Under the pieces are notes generated by a model that saw only the letters and a program-made list of their open reading frames with translations, ran no database searches and had not been told where the DNA came from. Below are positions 43,047 to 57,537 of a DNA stretch of 64,000 bases, in pieces. Position 1 is the first letter of the stretch. Each line of letters begins with the position of its first letter. The stretch is taken from assembly GCA_022842595.1 (NCBI GenBank), contig JALHPF010000024.1, positions 29,348 to 93,347 of the forward strand. The letters are read 5' to 3'. Source of the stretch: Rubrivivax sp. Its GTDB lineage: Bacteria; Pseudomonadota; Gammaproteobacteria; Burkholderiales; Burkholderiaceae_C. The position numbers and the translations under genes were made by a program.

Positions 43047-44498
43047 ATGAACAATCAGTCCCCGGCGGCGGCTCAGCCGGCTACCCCTGCCACCGTGCAG
43101 GACCGATTCCCCACGGCGTACACCATCCTGTTCGCCCTCATCGTGGTGATGGCCGCACTCACCTGGATCCTGCCTGCCGGCCAGTACGAGCGCGCCGCCA
43201 ACAAGGCCCTCGGCAAGGACGCGCCGGTGCCAGGCACGTACAAGGTGGTCGAGGCAGCACACCAGGGTGTCTTCGATGTGCTGATGGCGCCCATCACCGG
43301 CTTCTACAACCAGAGCACTGGCATGGCCAACGCCATCGACGTGTCGCTGTTCGTGCTCATCATCGGCGGCTTTCTTGGCGTGGTCAACGCCACGGGCGCC
43401 ATCAACACCGGCATCGAGCGCGTGATGCTCCGCATGAAGGGGCGCGAGAAGTGGATGATTCCGGTTCTGATGCTGCTTTTCGCTGCGGGCGGGACGACCT
43501 ATGGCATGGCCGAGGAAACGCTGGCCTTCTACGTGATCCTGATCCCGCTGATGATCGCTGTCGGCTACGACGCCCTGACCGGCGTGGCGGTGATCATGGT
43601 GGGCGCTGGCGTGGGGGTGCTGGGTTCCACCATCAATCCCTTCTCCACTGCCATTGCGTCCAACGCGGCCGGCATTCCCTTCACCCAGGGCATGGCCTTG
43701 CGGCTCGTGATCCTGGCGCTGGGCTGGCTGATCTGCGTGATCTACGTGATGCGATACGCCGAGCGCGTGCGCAAGGATCCGTCGAAGTCTCTGGTGGCTG
43801 ATCTCAAGGCGTCCAATGAAGCGCACTTCCTGCGCAACCGCGAAGCCCATCGGGACGCGGTGCTCACCGGCCGCCAGCAGCTGATCCTGGTGCTGTTCGC
43901 TGCCAGCTTCGCCGTGATGGTCTGGGGCGTTGCCATGCGGGGCTGGTGGATGGCCGAGATGTCGGCCCTGTTCCTGGCCGTGGCCATCGTCGTCGGGCTG
44001 GTTGGATGGATGGGTGAAAAGCCCTTCACCAGCGCCTTTGTCGATGGCGCGCGTGACCTGCTCGGTGTGGCGCTGGTGATCGGTCTGGCTCGCGGCATCG
44101 TGGTGGTCATGGACCAAGGCAAGATCACCGACACCATCCTTCACAGCTTCGAGGGCTGGATCACCGGCATGTCCAACGTGGCCTTCGTGAATGCCTTGTT
44201 TGCCACCGAAGGGCTGCTGAGCCTGCTGGTGCCGTCGACCTCGGGCCTTGCCGTGCTCAGCATGCCCATCCTGGCGCCGCTGTCCGACTTCGCCGGCGTG
44301 CCGCGTCACCTCGCGGTGACCGCGTTCCAGACATCGATCGGCATCACCAATCTGATCACGCCCACTTACGCGGTGGTGGTGGGTGCGCTGGCGATCGGCC
44401 GCGTGCCCTACCAGCGCTGGGTGCGTTTCATCTGGCCATTGATGCTCATGCTCGCCTTGCTCAGCATGGCCTCGCTGAGCGCGGCGGTGATGCTGTGA
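43047..44498 (+). CDS. arcD: YfcC-type basic amino acid antiporter, probable arginine/ornithine exchanger
   Basis: The 483-residue protein has about 12 membrane helices and fits the YfcC/C4-dicarboxylate-carrier family (PF03606): [27 protein letters not shown] near the start, [20 protein letters not shown] in the middle, and [20 protein letters not shown] and [17 protein letters not shown] near the end. Lying immediately upstream of arcA, it most likely imports arginine in exchange for ornithine. It is not the classical ArcD of Pseudomonas, so the symbol is functional rather than by homology. Its stop overlaps the GTG of arcA. Confidence 0.85.
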   Translation: MNNQSPAAAQPATPATVQDRFPTAYTILFALIVVMAALTWILPAGQYERAANKALGKDAPVPGTYKVVEAAHQGVFDVLMAPITGFYNQSTGMANAIDVSLFVLIIGGFLGVVNATGAINTGIERVMLRMKGREKWMIPVLMLLFAAGGTTYGMAEETLAFYVILIPLMIAVGYDALTGVAVIMVGAGVGVLGSTINPFSTAIASNAAGIPFTQGMALRLVILALGWLICVIYVMRYAERVRKDPSKSLVADLKASNEAHFLRNREAHRDAVLTGRQQLILVLFAASFAVMVWGVAMRGWWMAEMSALFLAVAIVVGLVGWMGEKPFTSAFVDGARDLLGVALVIGLARGIVVVMDQGKITDTILHSFEGWITGMSNVAFVNALFATEGLLSLLVPSTSGLAVLSMPILAPLSDFAGVPRHLAVTAFQTSIGITNLITPTYAVVVGALAIGRVPYQRWVRFIWPLMLMLALLSMASLSAAVML

Positions 44499-45742
44499 GT
44501 ACGTCACCGACAACGACCGCGGCCGCCAGCCGGCTGGGCGTGTATTCCGAGGTCGGCAAGCTGCGCCGCGTGCTGGTGTCCGCACCCGGTCTCGCGCATG
44601 AACGCCTCACGCCAAGCAATTGCGATTCGCTGTTGTTCGACGACGTGTTCTGGGTACAGCAGGCGCGCAACGACCACTTCGATTTCGTTTCCAAGATGGA
44701 AGACCGCGGCGTCGAAGTGCTGGAGATGGGTCAGCTTCTGGGCGAAACCCTCGCCATCCCCGCAGCACGCGACTGGGTGCTGGACCGCAAGCTCACGCCA
44801 GACCATGTGGGTGTCGGCATGCTGGACGAGCTGCGGGGGTGGATGCAGGAACTGCCGTCCGAAGAGCTGTCCCGGTTTCTCATCGGCGGTGTGGCAGTGC
44901 ATGACCTGCCATTCAAGCCCGACGGCATGTTTGGTTCATACCTGGGCCCCGATGGTTTTGTGTTGCAGCCCCTGCCCAACATGCTCTTCACACGCGACAC
45001 CAGCGCGTGGATCTTCGGTGGCGTCACGCTCAACCCCATGCACTGGCCGGCACGTCGGCAGGAAACCTTGCTCACGGCAGCGGTCTACCGCTACCACCCC
45101 ACGTTTGCAGACGCCGGCTTCCCGGTCTGGTGGGGCGATCCCGACAGCGACCACGGGCCGGCCACGCTGGAGGGCGGGGACATCATGCCGATCGGCAACG
45201 GCGTGGTCCTGGTCGGCATGGGCGAGCGCAGCACGCCACAAGCGGTCGGGCAGCTGGCGCAGGCACTGCTCAAGGCGGGCGCCGCGACCCGCGTGGTGGC
45301 ATGCCAGATGCCGCAGTCGCGCGCAGCCATGCACCTGGACACCGTGTTCTCGTTTTGCGACCGCGACACCGTGACAAGTTTTGTCGGGGTCGCGGCCCAG
45401 ATCGTCTGCTACAGCCTGTACCCGAAGGACAACGGCGGGATCGAATACCGGCGCGAAGAGAAACCGCTCTTCGATGTGGTCGCGAACTGCCTCGGACTCA
45501 AGACGCTGCGTGTCATCCCCACCGGTGGCGACAGCTATGAGCAGGCGCGTGAACAGTGGGACGACGGCAACAACCTGGTCGCGCTGGAACCTGGCGTGGT
45601 GGTCGGCTACGACCGCAACCCGCACACCAACACGCTGCTGCGCAAGGCTGGCATCGAGGTCATCACCATCCGCGGCAGCGAGCTCGGGCGTGGCCGGGGG
45701 GGTGGTCACTGCATGACCTGCCCGATCTGGCGCGAAGCCTGA
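44495..45742 (+). CDS. arcA: Arginine deiminase
   Basis: The 415-residue enzyme hydrolyses arginine to citrulline and ammonia, the first step of the arginine deiminase pathway. The guanidino-modifying fold motifs are present: [30 protein letters not shown] and the catalytic cysteine in GGGHCMTCP (Cys406, the same number as in the Pseudomonas enzyme). The GTG start overlaps the antiporter stop by 4 bp. With arcB and arcC it gives one ATP per arginine and consumes acid. Confidence 0.97.
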   Translation: MSTSPTTTAAASRLGVYSEVGKLRRVLVSAPGLAHERLTPSNCDSLLFDDVFWVQQARNDHFDFVSKMEDRGVEVLEMGQLLGETLAIPAARDWVLDRKLTPDHVGVGMLDELRGWMQELPSEELSRFLIGGVAVHDLPFKPDGMFGSYLGPDGFVLQPLPNMLFTRDTSAWIFGGVTLNPMHWPARRQETLLTAAVYRYHPTFADAGFPVWWGDPDSDHGPATLEGGDIMPIGNGVVLVGMGERSTPQAVGQLAQALLKAGAATRVVACQMPQSRAAMHLDTVFSFCDRDTVTSFVGVAAQIVCYSLYPKDNGGIEYRREEKPLFDVVANCLGLKTLRVIPTGGDSYEQAREQWDDGNNLVALEPGVVVGYDRNPHTNTLLRKAGIEVITIRGSELGRGRGGGHCMTCPIWREA

Positions 45743-45771
45743 TCGCGTTCTCGAACCAACCAGGAAACCCG

Positions 45772-46773
45772 ATGGCCTTCAACCTCAAGAATCGCAGCCT
45801 TCTGACACTGCGCGACTTCTCCGCTGCCGAGATCGGCTTTCTGCTCAAGCTGTCTGCCGATCTCAAGGCCGCCAAAGTTGCGGGTACCGAGCAGCCCCAG
45901 CTCAAGGGCAAGGAGATCGCGCTGATCTTCGAGAAGGACTCGACGCGAACCCGTGTCGGTTTCGAAGTGGCAGCGCACGACCAGGGTGCCACCGTCACCT
46001 ATCTCGGGCCAGCCGGCAGCCATATCGGCCACAAGGAATCGATCAAGGACACGGCCCGTGTGCTGGGGCGTGTGTATGACGCGATCGAATACCGCGGCTT
46101 TGGTCAGGACGTGGTGGAGACCCTGGCGAAATGGGCGGGGGTCCCGGTCTACAACGGGCTCACCGACCAGTTCCATCCGACGCAGATACTGGCCGATCTG
46201 CTCACCATGCGCGAGCACTGCGACAAGCCTCTGCGCGACATCGCCTTCTGCTTTCTGGGCGACGCCGGCAACAACATGGGCGATTCGCTGCTGATCGGCG
46301 CAGCCAAGATGGGCATGGACGTGCGCCTGTGCGGTCCGAAATCGCTCTGGCCGGAAGCAAGCATCGTGGCCGAGGCCAAGGCGCTGGCCCAGGAAAGCGG
46401 TGCACGGGTGCTGCTGACCGAGGACGTGGCCGAAGGGGTGAAAGGCTGCGACTTTCTCTACACCGATGTCTGGCTCTCCATGGGCACGCCCGATTCTGTC
46501 TGGGCAGAGCGCATCCAGCTGCTGCTGCCTTACCAGGTGAACGCGAAGACCATGAAGATGACGGGCAACCCGCGCGTGCGTTTCATGCATTGCCTGCCAG
46601 CCTTTCACAACACCGACACCGAGGTCGGTGCGCAGATCGAAAAATCCCACGGCATCACCGCCATGGAGGTCACCGAAGAGGTGTTCGAGAGCCCGGCTTC
46701 CATCGTCTTTGACCAGGCGGAGAACCGCATGCACACGATCAAGGCCGTGCTGGTGGCGACTCTGGGAAACTGA
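45772..46773 (+). CDS. arcB: Ornithine carbamoyltransferase (catabolic)
   Basis: The 333-residue enzyme phosphorolyses citrulline to ornithine and carbamoyl phosphate. Motifs: STRTR (carbamoyl-phosphate site) in [34 protein letters not shown], and MHCLPAFHN with the catalytic cysteine. Length is that of catabolic ArcB proteins. ATG 45772 with an AGGAAA site lies 29 bp after arcA; the catabolic role is set by the operon. Confidence 0.96.
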   Translation: MAFNLKNRSLLTLRDFSAAEIGFLLKLSADLKAAKVAGTEQPQLKGKEIALIFEKDSTRTRVGFEVAAHDQGATVTYLGPAGSHIGHKESIKDTARVLGRVYDAIEYRGFGQDVVETLAKWAGVPVYNGLTDQFHPTQILADLLTMREHCDKPLRDIAFCFLGDAGNNMGDSLLIGAAKMGMDVRLCGPKSLWPEASIVAEAKALAQESGARVLLTEDVAEGVKGCDFLYTDVWLSMGTPDSVWAERIQLLLPYQVNAKTMKMTGNPRVRFMHCLPAFHNTDTEVGAQIEKSHGITAMEVTEEVFESPASIVFDQAENRMHTIKAVLVATLGN

Positions 46774-46774
46774 G

Positions 46775-47695
46775 ATGTCACTTGTCGTGGTGGCTTTGGG
46801 AGGCAATGCGCTGCTTCGCCGTGGTGAGCCGGTGACTGCCCAGGCGCAGCGTGACAACATCCGGAGTGCTGCGCAGGCACTGGCCCGTCTGTTGAGCGAC
46901 GGGCATCGGCTCGTCATCACCCATGGCAATGGTCCACAGGTGGGGCTGTTGGCGCTGCAGGGAGAAGCTGCGGGCAAGGCGGCCTTTCCGCTCGACGTGC
47001 TCGGGGCCGAGACCGAGGGCATGATCGGCTATGTCCTCCAGCAGGAGCTGGACAACGCTTACCAGCCCAAGGCAAGGTTCGCCACGCTGCTCACCCAGAT
47101 CGAGGTCGACCCGAACGACCCGGCTTTCGCCGCGCCGAGCAAGCCCGTGGGCTCTGTCTACAGCGAGGCCGATGCAAGACGCCTGGCCCAGCAACGCGGC
47201 TGGGCCATTGCGCCCGATGGCGAAGCCTGGCGCCGCGTGGTCGCTTCGCCCAGGCCGGTGCGCATCCTGGAAATCGATGTGATCCGATGGCTGGTGGAGC
47301 AGGGCGTCACCCTGATCTGTGCCGGAGGCGGGGGCATACCTGTCGTGCAGCGGGCCGATGGCGCCCATGTGGGTGTGGAGGCGGTGATCGACAAGGACCA
47401 CGCCAGCGGCCTGCTCGCGGCCGAGCTCAAGGCCGACGCGTTCCTGATGCTGACTGACGTGGCCGCCGTGTTCACTGGCTGGGGTACGCCCGCACAGCGC
47501 GCCCTGGGTGACGTGACGCCGCAGGCACTGGCCACCATGGACTTCGCGGCGGGCTCGATGGGGCCGAAGGTCCAGGCAGCGTGCGAGTTCGTGCGGCGCA
47601 CGGGGGGCATGGCTGGCATCGGCGCCCTCGACGACGCCGCCGCGATCCTGGCGCACCAGGCCGGTACTCGTGTGGTGCCCGGGCAGTTCACCTGA
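46775..47695 (+). CDS. arcC: Carbamate kinase
   Basis: The 306-residue enzyme makes ATP from carbamoyl phosphate and ADP. It starts SLVVVALGGNALLRRGEPVT and has ITHGNGPQVGLLALQ, ICAGGGGIPVV, EAVIDKDHASGLLA and GSMGPKVQAACEFV, all conserved in ArcC. It begins 1 bp after the arcB stop and closes the operon. No clear terminator follows. Confidence 0.96.
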   Translation: MSLVVVALGGNALLRRGEPVTAQAQRDNIRSAAQALARLLSDGHRLVITHGNGPQVGLLALQGEAAGKAAFPLDVLGAETEGMIGYVLQQELDNAYQPKARFATLLTQIEVDPNDPAFAAPSKPVGSVYSEADARRLAQQRGWAIAPDGEAWRRVVASPRPVRILEIDVIRWLVEQGVTLICAGGGGIPVVQRADGAHVGVEAVIDKDHASGLLAAELKADAFLMLTDVAAVFTGWGTPAQRALGDVTPQALATMDFAAGSMGPKVQAACEFVRRTGGMAGIGALDDAAAILAHQAGTRVVPGQFT

Positions 47696-48127
47696 AATCG
47701 TGCCTGCGCAGGTCGAGCGGCGACACCTGCCGGTGCATGATGGCGGGCATCTCGAAGCAGCCTCGCGCCACATGGGCGTGTTGCTGTCGAACATGTCTGA
47801 CAGGCCTTGCCAGTCCACCGCGCCGGCGCTGTGGCGGCTGCCGAGCTCATGCGAATCGCTCGCCGGCAACAACAGCGTGCAGAGCATTCTGATGGCGGCG
47901 ACGGTGATCGACCCCACCAGGACCCTTTCGCATGTTTCTCTGGTGGTCTTCTCAGCATCTGCACCGGCTTTGTGTTCGATACCCGGGTGGAGGGTCTGCG
48001 CCAGGACCGCCTGGCCTTGGGCTTGGCCGTCTTGTCTGTCCGGCTGGGTACGACGTCGGCGTGGCTGCGGTGCCGCCAGCGGCAGGCCAGGCTGATGTGC
48101 TCAAGCATTCTCCGAAAGGGAAGCTCA
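47696..48127. other. Gene-poor interval after arcC
   Basis: About 430 bp with open frames on both strands but no recognisable domain. It precedes the degenerate thioredoxin-like ORF and may hold the promoter for the redox genes. Confidence 0.45.
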
Positions 48128-48388
48128 TTGCTGACTGTCAGTGTCCTGGGCTGCGGCCGTGCCAACTGCGGGAAGCTGGGGCGGCGGCGCGGGGGGCGGC
48201 GAGCCAGAGCCCACTCGCAGGCCGATTTCGCCACTGTCCCCGACATGAGGGCCATCCTGGCTGACGACCTGGTGTGCGCGCCGGGCCTGGTCGTCAACGA
48301 CATGCTGGTGAGCAGCGACCAAATCCCTAACGTGGCGGAAGCGAAGCCGTGGCTTTCCCACTTGGCGTGTGGCCCGATGTCGCCATGA
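48128..48388 (+). pseudogene. Degenerate thioredoxin-like small redox protein (TM0996/MTH895 type)
   Basis: The reading frame from a TTG at 48128 gives TVSVLGCGRANCGKL, then a garbled Arg/Gly-rich stretch, then ADFATVPDMRAI, CAPGLVVNDMLVSSDQIPNV and EAKPWL. Order and length (~76 residues to the final WL) match small thioredoxin-like proteins that normally read VLG-x-GC-x-NC-x-KL. The first active-site cysteine is Arg here, and the GC-rich middle reads better in another frame, hinting at two compensating frameshifts. No good start codon is present. Its stop overlaps the ATG of the glutaredoxin-DsbD gene (ATGA), so the pair was once coupled. It might still be expressed. Confidence 0.5.
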
Positions 48389-49530
48389 AGTGCTTGTCTG
48401 CGCGCGCTTGGTGCAGCTGGGTCGCCTGCTTGTTCATGGGCTTGTTGTGGCTGGCCACAGCCGGTGCCGAGCCGCCCGCGCCAGCTGCCTCGACACCGGC
48501 CGTGCTGCAGGTATTCGTCCGAGATGGCTGCCCCTACTGCGCCGACGCCAAGGCATTCCTTGACGGCGTTCAACAGAAGCGCCCAGGGCTGCTCATCGTC
48601 TACCGTCCGGTCGACACCGACCCTGAAGCGCGCGACGAGCTGAACGCTCTTGCGCGCGCCCACGGCGCATGGCCACCGGGCGTGCCGGCCTTCCACGCCG
48701 CAGGGCAGCTAGTCGTCGGCTTCGAGAGCCCCGAGACCACGGGTCAGGAGGTGCTGCGGCTGATCGATGCCGGCACCGCGGCGCCGAAGCAGACTGTCGA
48801 CAGCGCGCTATTCGGCACAGTCAGCGCGCAGCGGCTCGGGCTGCCGTTGTTCACGCTGGCGCTGGGCCTGCTGGACGGATTCAACCCTTGCGCGATGTGG
48901 GTGCTGCTCTTCCTGCTGTCGATGCTGGTGCGGCAGAAAGACCGCCGTCGCATGGCGCTCATTGCCGGGACCTTCGTGCTCGTCAGCGGCGCGGTTTACT
49001 ACGCCTTCATGGCGGCCTGGCTCAACGTCTTCCTGGCCGTGGGCTTGAGTCAACCGGTGCGACTACTGCTGGCCGGCGTGGCGTTGTTCATTGGCGCATT
49101 CAACGTGAAGGACTTCTTCGCGCTGGGCCGCGGGTTCAGCTTCAGCATCCCCGAGAGAGCCAAGCCCGGCTTGGTGGCGCGCATGCGGCGCGTGATGCAG
49201 GCGCAGGCGCTGGCAGCTTCGCTGCTGGGCGTGGCTGCGTTGGCGGTGGTGGTGAACCTGGTCGAGCTGCTATGCACCGCCGGTCTGCCAGCGCTTTACA
49301 CCGCCGTGCTGGCGCAGCAGCAGCTGGGCACTGCCGCGCACCTGGCCTACCTGGGTCTGTACATCGTGGGCTACATCGCCGACGACGCGCTCATGGTCAC
49401 GCTGGCCGTGCTGGCGCTGAGCAAGGGCAAGCTCAGCGAGCGCGCCGGTCGCTGGCTCAAACTCGTCAGCGGCTTGGTCATGCTGACGCTGGGGGCGGTA
49501 CTCCTGTTCAAGCCACAGTGGCTGGTGTGA
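48385..49530 (+). CDS. Glutaredoxin-DsbD/CcdA-like fusion membrane protein
   Basis: The 381-residue protein has a signal peptide (1-~28), a periplasmic glutaredoxin-like domain with CPYC (Cys49, Cys52) and a membrane domain of about six helices like DsbD-beta/CcdA. The two membrane cysteines expected for disulfide relay are visible: FNPCAMW (Cys169) and ELLCTAGLP (Cys297). Electrons would pass from cytoplasmic thioredoxin through the membrane cysteines to the CPYC site. ATG 48385 is preferred over 48349 because it gives a clean signal peptide and overlaps the preceding ORF. It may serve heavy-metal or copper resistance or protein thiol repair; the target is not evident. Confidence 0.8.
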   Translation: MKCLSARAWCSWVACLFMGLLWLATAGAEPPAPAASTPAVLQVFVRDGCPYCADAKAFLDGVQQKRPGLLIVYRPVDTDPEARDELNALARAHGAWPPGVPAFHAAGQLVVGFESPETTGQEVLRLIDAGTAAPKQTVDSALFGTVSAQRLGLPLFTLALGLLDGFNPCAMWVLLFLLSMLVRQKDRRRMALIAGTFVLVSGAVYYAFMAAWLNVFLAVGLSQPVRLLLAGVALFIGAFNVKDFFALGRGFSFSIPERAKPGLVARMRRVMQAQALAASLLGVAALAVVVNLVELLCTAGLPALYTAVLAQQQLGTAAHLAYLGLYIVGYIADDALMVTLAVLALSKGKLSERAGRWLKLVSGLVMLTLGAVLLFKPQWLV

Positions 49531-49849
49531 GCCAGGGCCTTGCACGCGACTGAGTGCATGGTCTGGCCCTTGAAACCAGTCAGCCGTCCGTCACGACGCC
49601 GCCATGGAGTCGGCCTGCGTCAGGTGAACACGCAGCCGCGTGGCCAGCCAGTCCGCCATCCAAGCTTCTGGCGGCGTGGACTGTTCGTCCAGGACGGCGC
49701 GGCAGGCGGCCGCCAGGCTCCGAAGGTGCCAGGCCAATGTGCCGGGCCGGGCCAGCTCGCCGATGCGGCGCACCCTCGCGGCAGCAGGTCAGTCCACAGG
49801 GCGCAGACCGTTTCGGGCGCGGCTTCGCGTGGCGAAGCCGCCCGCCATG
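49531..49849. other. Interval between Grx-DsbD gene and katG, with possible gene remnant
   Basis: About 320 bp separate two convergent genes. On the minus strand 49591-49773 encodes ELARPGTLAWHLRSLAAACR and EAWMADWLATRLRVHLTQ, which look like true protein, and the upstream piece APETVCALWTDLLPR continues it in another frame. This may be a frameshifted remnant of an unknown gene downstream of katG. I cannot name the family. Confidence 0.35.
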
Positions 49850-54672
<4,823 letters not shown>

Positions 54673-54833
54673 CAGCCGCGCCGCGCCGGTGCGAGGATCG
54701 ATGCAGGCGCGGGCAAGGCGCCTCCGGACCCGCGGGCAGGGCTGAGCCTTCTTGCATCGAGCCTCGTGCTTCGATCCGTTTCCTTTGTGCGGCCTGACCG
54801 CGCGGGTCACAGGCCTTCATGCACGGAGGAACC

Positions 54834-56384
54834 ATGCCATCCCACGCCCCCAGTCCCGCGCCCCGGGCCGGTACCCTGCCAGGTACTCATTCCGGCCTGC
54901 CGGCCCATCCCGACCCCGACCAGCTGCGCCGCCAGGCCAAGGAACTGCTGCGCGCCTGGCGCGCGGCCGATCCCGCAGCCCTGGCCCGCGCAGCGGCTTT
55001 CGGGCTGCCGCCACCGCCACGGCTGGCGCAGGCCCAACTGGTCCTTGCCCGCGAACTCGGCTTGCCTAGCTGGCCGGCGCTGATGGCCGAGGTCGAGCAC
55101 CGGCGCAGCGCGGCCCTGGCCGAACCCGCTTTCACCGACCGCGTGCTCGCACTGGCGCTCGGCCGTGGCTTCGACGCGCCGCGCCCGGCGCTCGCACTGA
55201 CTCTGGTTCAGGGTCGGCCGGGCCCGCGATCGCCCACGCTGAAGCTGTTGTTGGGCGAAGCCGTCGAGCTCAGGCCCGACCAGCCGCTGCCACCCTGGAA
55301 CGTGCCGCCGTTGGCGTTGGTGGCGTTTTCTTCCCTCGCGACGCTCGGCCACGAGGCCGCGCTGCTGGCCAGTCTGGACAGGCTGCTGGCCGCCGGCGCC
55401 GATGCCAATACGGTCCTGGCCGACCCGGCTGCAGCGGACCGGCCGCTGCCGGTGCTGTTTGGCGCCGTGGCACGCGCGCGCAGCGCGGCCATGGTGCAGC
55501 GGCTGCTGCAGGCTGGCGCCGACCCGAACGACAACGAATCGCTGTACCACGCCGTCGAACAGGACGACCGGCGCATGGTGGCCGCGCTGGTGGCCGCAGG
55601 CGCACGCTGGCCCGGCACCAACGCACTGCACCGTCAGCTGGACTTCGATGCCTTGCCCCACCTGCAGCAGGTGCTGGCGCTGGGGGCCGACCCCAACGAG
55701 CTGTCGACCGGCACCGCGACCCGGCCCTTGCACCACGCAGTGATGCGTGGTCGTTCGCTCGAATGCCTTCAGCTGCTGGTGGCGCATGGCGCGGATGTGT
55801 CGGCTCGCGACGCGCATGGCCAGACGCTGGCCTGGCACGCAGCCCGCGCCGGCCGGCGTGACGTGCTGGCCTGGCTGGCGACACAGGGTCAAAGCGCGCC
55901 TGTCGGCCTGCACGACCGCTTTGTGGCTGCCTGCGCTGCCGCCGATGAAACCGCGGCCCGGGCGCTGCTGGCGCAGCAGCCCGGACTGCTGCAGGCGCTG
56001 TCCTCCGCCGACCGCCAGCTGCTGCCCGAACAGGCCCAGCGCGGCGAGCTGGCATCGGTGCGCCTGATGCTGGCCCTGGGCTGGCCCGTCGACGTGCCTG
56101 GCCCCTGGCAGGCCAGCGCGCTGAACCAGGCCGCCTTCCGTGGAGATGCCGAGATGGTGGCGCTGCTGCTGCAACACGGCGCGCGCTGGCACGAACGCAA
56201 CGGCTACGGCGGCACGGCGCTGGGCAGCTGCCTGCACGCCGGCTGCAACGAACCGGTGCCCGGTGGCGACTACGCTGCCGTGCTGCGCCTGCTGCTGGCC
56301 GACGGCGCCCCCGTGCCCGAGGACGACGGCACGCTGAGCGATGAGATGAGCCTCGTCGTGGCCGAGTCCACAGCCACGAACTGA
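54834..56384 (+). CDS. Ankyrin-repeat protein
   Basis: The 516-residue protein starts at ATG 54834, preceded by GGAGGAACC; an ATG at 54819 in the same frame lacks such a site. After a Pro-rich N-terminus, several ankyrin repeats are visible, for example LLAAGADANTVL, RLLQAGADPNDNESLYHAV, PLHHAVMRGRSLECLQLLVA and LNQAAFRGDAEMVALLLQHG. These bind other proteins; no catalytic domain is seen. It lies between the hybrid kinase gene and the RND operon, close to the operator palindrome at 56394, and no obvious partner is nearby. Confidence 0.8.
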   Translation: MPSHAPSPAPRAGTLPGTHSGLPAHPDPDQLRRQAKELLRAWRAADPAALARAAAFGLPPPPRLAQAQLVLARELGLPSWPALMAEVEHRRSAALAEPAFTDRVLALALGRGFDAPRPALALTLVQGRPGPRSPTLKLLLGEAVELRPDQPLPPWNVPPLALVAFSSLATLGHEAALLASLDRLLAAGADANTVLADPAAADRPLPVLFGAVARARSAAMVQRLLQAGADPNDNESLYHAVEQDDRRMVAALVAAGARWPGTNALHRQLDFDALPHLQQVLALGADPNELSTGTATRPLHHAVMRGRSLECLQLLVAHGADVSARDAHGQTLAWHAARAGRRDVLAWLATQGQSAPVGLHDRFVAACAAADETAARALLAQQPGLLQALSSADRQLLPEQAQRGELASVRLMLALGWPVDVPGPWQASALNQAAFRGDAEMVALLLQHGARWHERNGYGGTALGSCLHAGCNEPVPGGDYAAVLRLLLADGAPVPEDDGTLSDEMSLVVAESTATN

Positions 56385-56391
56385 GATCCTC

Positions 56392-56420
56392 TTGATACCC
56401 CACGGGGTATCTGATAAAGT
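56392..56420 (+). promoter_or_regulatory. Promoter with embedded 18-bp operator palindrome for the RND operon
   Basis: gatacccc-ac-ggggtatc (56394-56411) is a perfect inverted repeat with 8-bp arms, the form bound by CsoR-superfamily repressors (G/C tract flanked by A/T). It overlaps a candidate -35 (ttgata, 56392-56397) and most of the 17-bp spacer to a candidate -10 (taaagt, 56415-56420). Bound repressor would block polymerase. A CsoR-family gene ends this same operon (61136-61411). The predicted start of transcription falls at the adaptor ATG itself. Confidence 0.7.
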
Positions 56421-56427
56421 AAGCGGC

Positions 56428-57537
56428 ATGTCAACGCATGCCTCGATTCCAGTCGCGTCCCTCCGCGCGTTCCTTTCTGCGGCTCTCGCCGCGCTTTCGT
56501 GGGTCAGCCTGCCGGTGCAGGCGCAACCCGTGCCCACGGCCACGCTGCAAGCCACGGCCGAGCAGGCCGGCTTCACCCTCAGCGGCAGCCTGCAGGCATT
56601 GCGCCAGAGCACCGTGGCCGCGCAGGTGGGTGGCAATGTGCTGGCGCTGACCGTGAAAGCCGGTGACCGGGTCAAGGCCGGCCAGGTCCTGGCACGCATC
56701 GACGAGCGCGATGCCCAGGCCGGGCTGGCGGCGGCCTCTGCTGGCGTGGCCCAGGCGGAAGCCCAGTCGGCCAGCGCCAACCAGAACTTCGAACGCACGC
56801 GTGAGCTGCGCCGCCAGGGTTTTGTCAGCCAGGCTGCACTGGACCTCGCCGAATCGCAGGCCCGTGCCGCCAGCGCCGGGCTCGACCAGGCCCGCGCGGG
56901 CCGCTCGCAGGCAGCTCTGGCACGCAGCTTCGCCGGCAGCACGGCGCCGTTTGATGCCATCGTGCTGGCCACCCACGTGGAAGCCGGCGACCTGGCCAGC
57001 CCGGGGCGGCCCCTGGTGACGCTGTACGCGCCCGGCGGCCTGCGCGCGGTGGTGGAAGTGCCTTCGTCGCGCACGGCACTGGCGCGCGCGGCCACGAAGC
57101 TGAGCGTGCAGTTGCCCGACGGCCGCTGGGTGATACCCGTCGCGCGCACCGAACTGCCCAGTGCCGACCCGGTGTCGCAAACCGTCGAGTGGCGGCTGGA
57201 CCTGGCGCCGGAACTCGCCGCTTCGCTGGCGCCGGGCCAGGCCGTGCAGGTGCGCTTCGAAGGCGCCAGCCTGCCTGGCGCGGTGGCACGCCCGCTGGTA
57301 CCGCGCGCGGCGGTGCTGCAGCGCGGTGAGCTCAGCGCCGTCTATGCCGTGCAGGACGGCCGCTTCGTGTTGCGGCCGGTGCGGCTGGGCGCTTCGCAGG
57401 GCGCTGGCAGTGTCGAGCTGCTGGCCGGGCTCAAGCCGGGCGAGCGTTTTGCGCTGGATGCGGTGCGCGCCGGCCTGGCGCAGGCCACGCCCGCGCCCGC
57501 AGCGGCACCCACTGCAGCCACACCGGCACAACGATGA
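56428..57537 (+). CDS. RND efflux periplasmic adaptor (membrane fusion protein)
   Basis: The 369-residue adaptor has a signal peptide (1-~34), a split lipoyl/barrel-sandwich domain (QSTVAAQVGGNVLALTVKAG and STAPFDAIVLATHVEAGDL), a helical hairpin between them, and beta-barrel and membrane-proximal domains. It links the inner-membrane pump to an outer-membrane channel. No ribosome site of note precedes ATG 56428, and the promoter's predicted start is at that ATG, so the mRNA may be leaderless. It overlaps the pump gene by 4 bp. Confidence 0.9.
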   Translation: MSTHASIPVASLRAFLSAALAALSWVSLPVQAQPVPTATLQATAEQAGFTLSGSLQALRQSTVAAQVGGNVLALTVKAGDRVKAGQVLARIDERDAQAGLAAASAGVAQAEAQSASANQNFERTRELRRQGFVSQAALDLAESQARAASAGLDQARAGRSQAALARSFAGSTAPFDAIVLATHVEAGDLASPGRPLVTLYAPGGLRAVVEVPSSRTALARAATKLSVQLPDGRWVIPVARTELPSADPVSQTVEWRLDLAPELAASLAPGQAVQVRFEGASLPGAVARPLVPRAAVLQRGELSAVYAVQDGRFVLRPVRLGASQGAGSVELLAGLKPGERFALDAVRAGLAQATPAPAAAPTAATPAQR

